Assembly: GCF_002251435.1 (NCBI RefSeq)
Contig: NZ_NPJI01000091.1
Span: 22,204-86,203, forward strand
Source: Prevotella sp. P2-180
Lineage (GTDB): Bacteria; Bacteroidota; Bacteroidia; Bacteroidales; Bacteroidaceae
Reading direction: 5' to 3'
Length of the DNA: 64,000 nt
Part shown: one piece after another, positions 63,823 through 64,000 of the stretch
Layout of the letters: each line of letters begins with the position of its first letter
How positions within the stretch are numbered: position 1 is the stretch's first letter
Position numbers and translations under genes: made by a program
The notes under the pieces: model-generated
What the model was told of the DNA's origin: nothing
The model's input: only the letters and a program-made list of their open reading frames with translations
Database searches by the model: none

Positions 63823-63948
63823 TTACTTATTAGGTGTTACAACAATTTCTTGAAGTGTCCCACCATTGTAAGTCTTTTGAGACTCACGCTTTCCTCCTAC
63901 AACAGTTTCTAACTCTGCAGAGCTAATAACCTGCTCTTTTACTACCAT
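63823..63948 (-). CDS. Precursor peptide with double-glycine leader (RiPP/bacteriocin-like)
   Basis: The 41-residue frame starts at ATG 63946-63948 behind an A-rich leader and stops at TAA 63823-63825. Residues 1-19 (MVVKEQVISSAELETVVGG) form a classical leader with hydrophobic/acidic spacing and Gly18-Gly19. The predicted core is 22 residues: KRESQKTYNGG then TLQEIVVTPNK. The core has Ser and Thr but no Cys. It resembles in form the GG-leader precursor families known in Bacteroidales. Downstream, in the same direction, lie a YcaO enzyme, an outer membrane protein and a C39 exporter. Further precursors could lie beyond the window edge. Confidence 0.85.
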   Translation of the reverse strand: MVVKEQVISSAELETVVGGKRESQKTYNGGTLQEIVVTPNK

Positions 63949-64000
63949 TGATTTTGTTTTTATTTTTTTTTAATTTTGTTAATGTGTGAGTTTCTAAGAT

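Overview
The window reads as chromosomal DNA of a Bacteroidales bacterium, most likely Prevotella or a close relative. Four things point there. Promoters repeatedly match the Bacteroidetes -33/-7 pattern (TTTG, 19-21 bases, TAnnTTTG). NuoC and NuoD are fused, and the complex I operon lacks nuoE, nuoF and nuoG. Several secreted or surface proteins belong to Bacteroidetes-typical families (gliding-type C-terminal domain, GldB-like lipoprotein, BspA-like repeats, TlpA-type thioredoxins, PorT-like barrels). Ribosome binding sites are A-rich rather than strong Shine-Dalgarno sites.

Layout. 1-1960: the end of a family 2 glycosyltransferase, then an HtrA protease with its own promoter and terminator. 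2010-14965: one long plus-strand run with a receiver-PP2C phosphatase, a membrane WD40-like protein, a propeller sensor kinase whose phosphoacceptor His is Asp, a canonical histidine kinase, a TonB-dependent receptor, a single-module NRPS (C-A-PCP-TE) and a small membrane protein. 14989-18530: an MscS-type channel (minus) and a BadF/NagK-type sugar kinase. 18611-31970: the nuoA-B-CD-H-I-J-K-L-M-N operon, then an SGNH hydrolase and a UvrD/PcrA helicase. 32079-35609: tRNA-Arg(TCT), an inositol-monophosphatase-like enzyme and a GH115 glucuronidase. 35610-40662: a decayed zone with a large inverted repeat, a KilA-N gene remnant, a TlpA-like gene beside a broken paralogue, and a truncated BspA-like gene. 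40847-51119: POT transporter, PorT-like barrel, periplasmic-binding-like protein, type B sorting-domain protein, uvrA, a radical SAM protein, a GldB-like lipoprotein and a DUF4861 protein. 51552-52458: a small gene plus a GNAT, resembling a toxin-antitoxin pair. 52494-56363: an ECF sigma factor fused through one membrane helix to an outer-membrane-type beta barrel, then a methyltransferase and a secreted repeat protein. 56485-63948 (minus): a RiPP-type cluster made of a 41-residue double-glycine precursor peptide, a YcaO enzyme, a TonB-receptor-like outer membrane protein, a C39 peptidase ABC exporter, a very short HlyD-like adaptor and a small membrane protein.

Three places look most like undescribed biology. 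(1) The YcaO/double-glycine peptide cluster at the right edge: the predicted core has no cysteine and ends in a TonB-box-like string. (2) The sigma factor-beta barrel fusion: two copies of a 37-base two-box promoter with identical spacing precede it and the next gene, which suggests a self-activating sigma and its local targets. (3) The signalling run that ends in a TonB receptor translationally coupled to a one-module NRPS with a cysteine thioesterase; base composition changes inside the receptor gene.

All calls come from reading translated sequence and motifs by eye. No database search, structure prediction or statistic was run.
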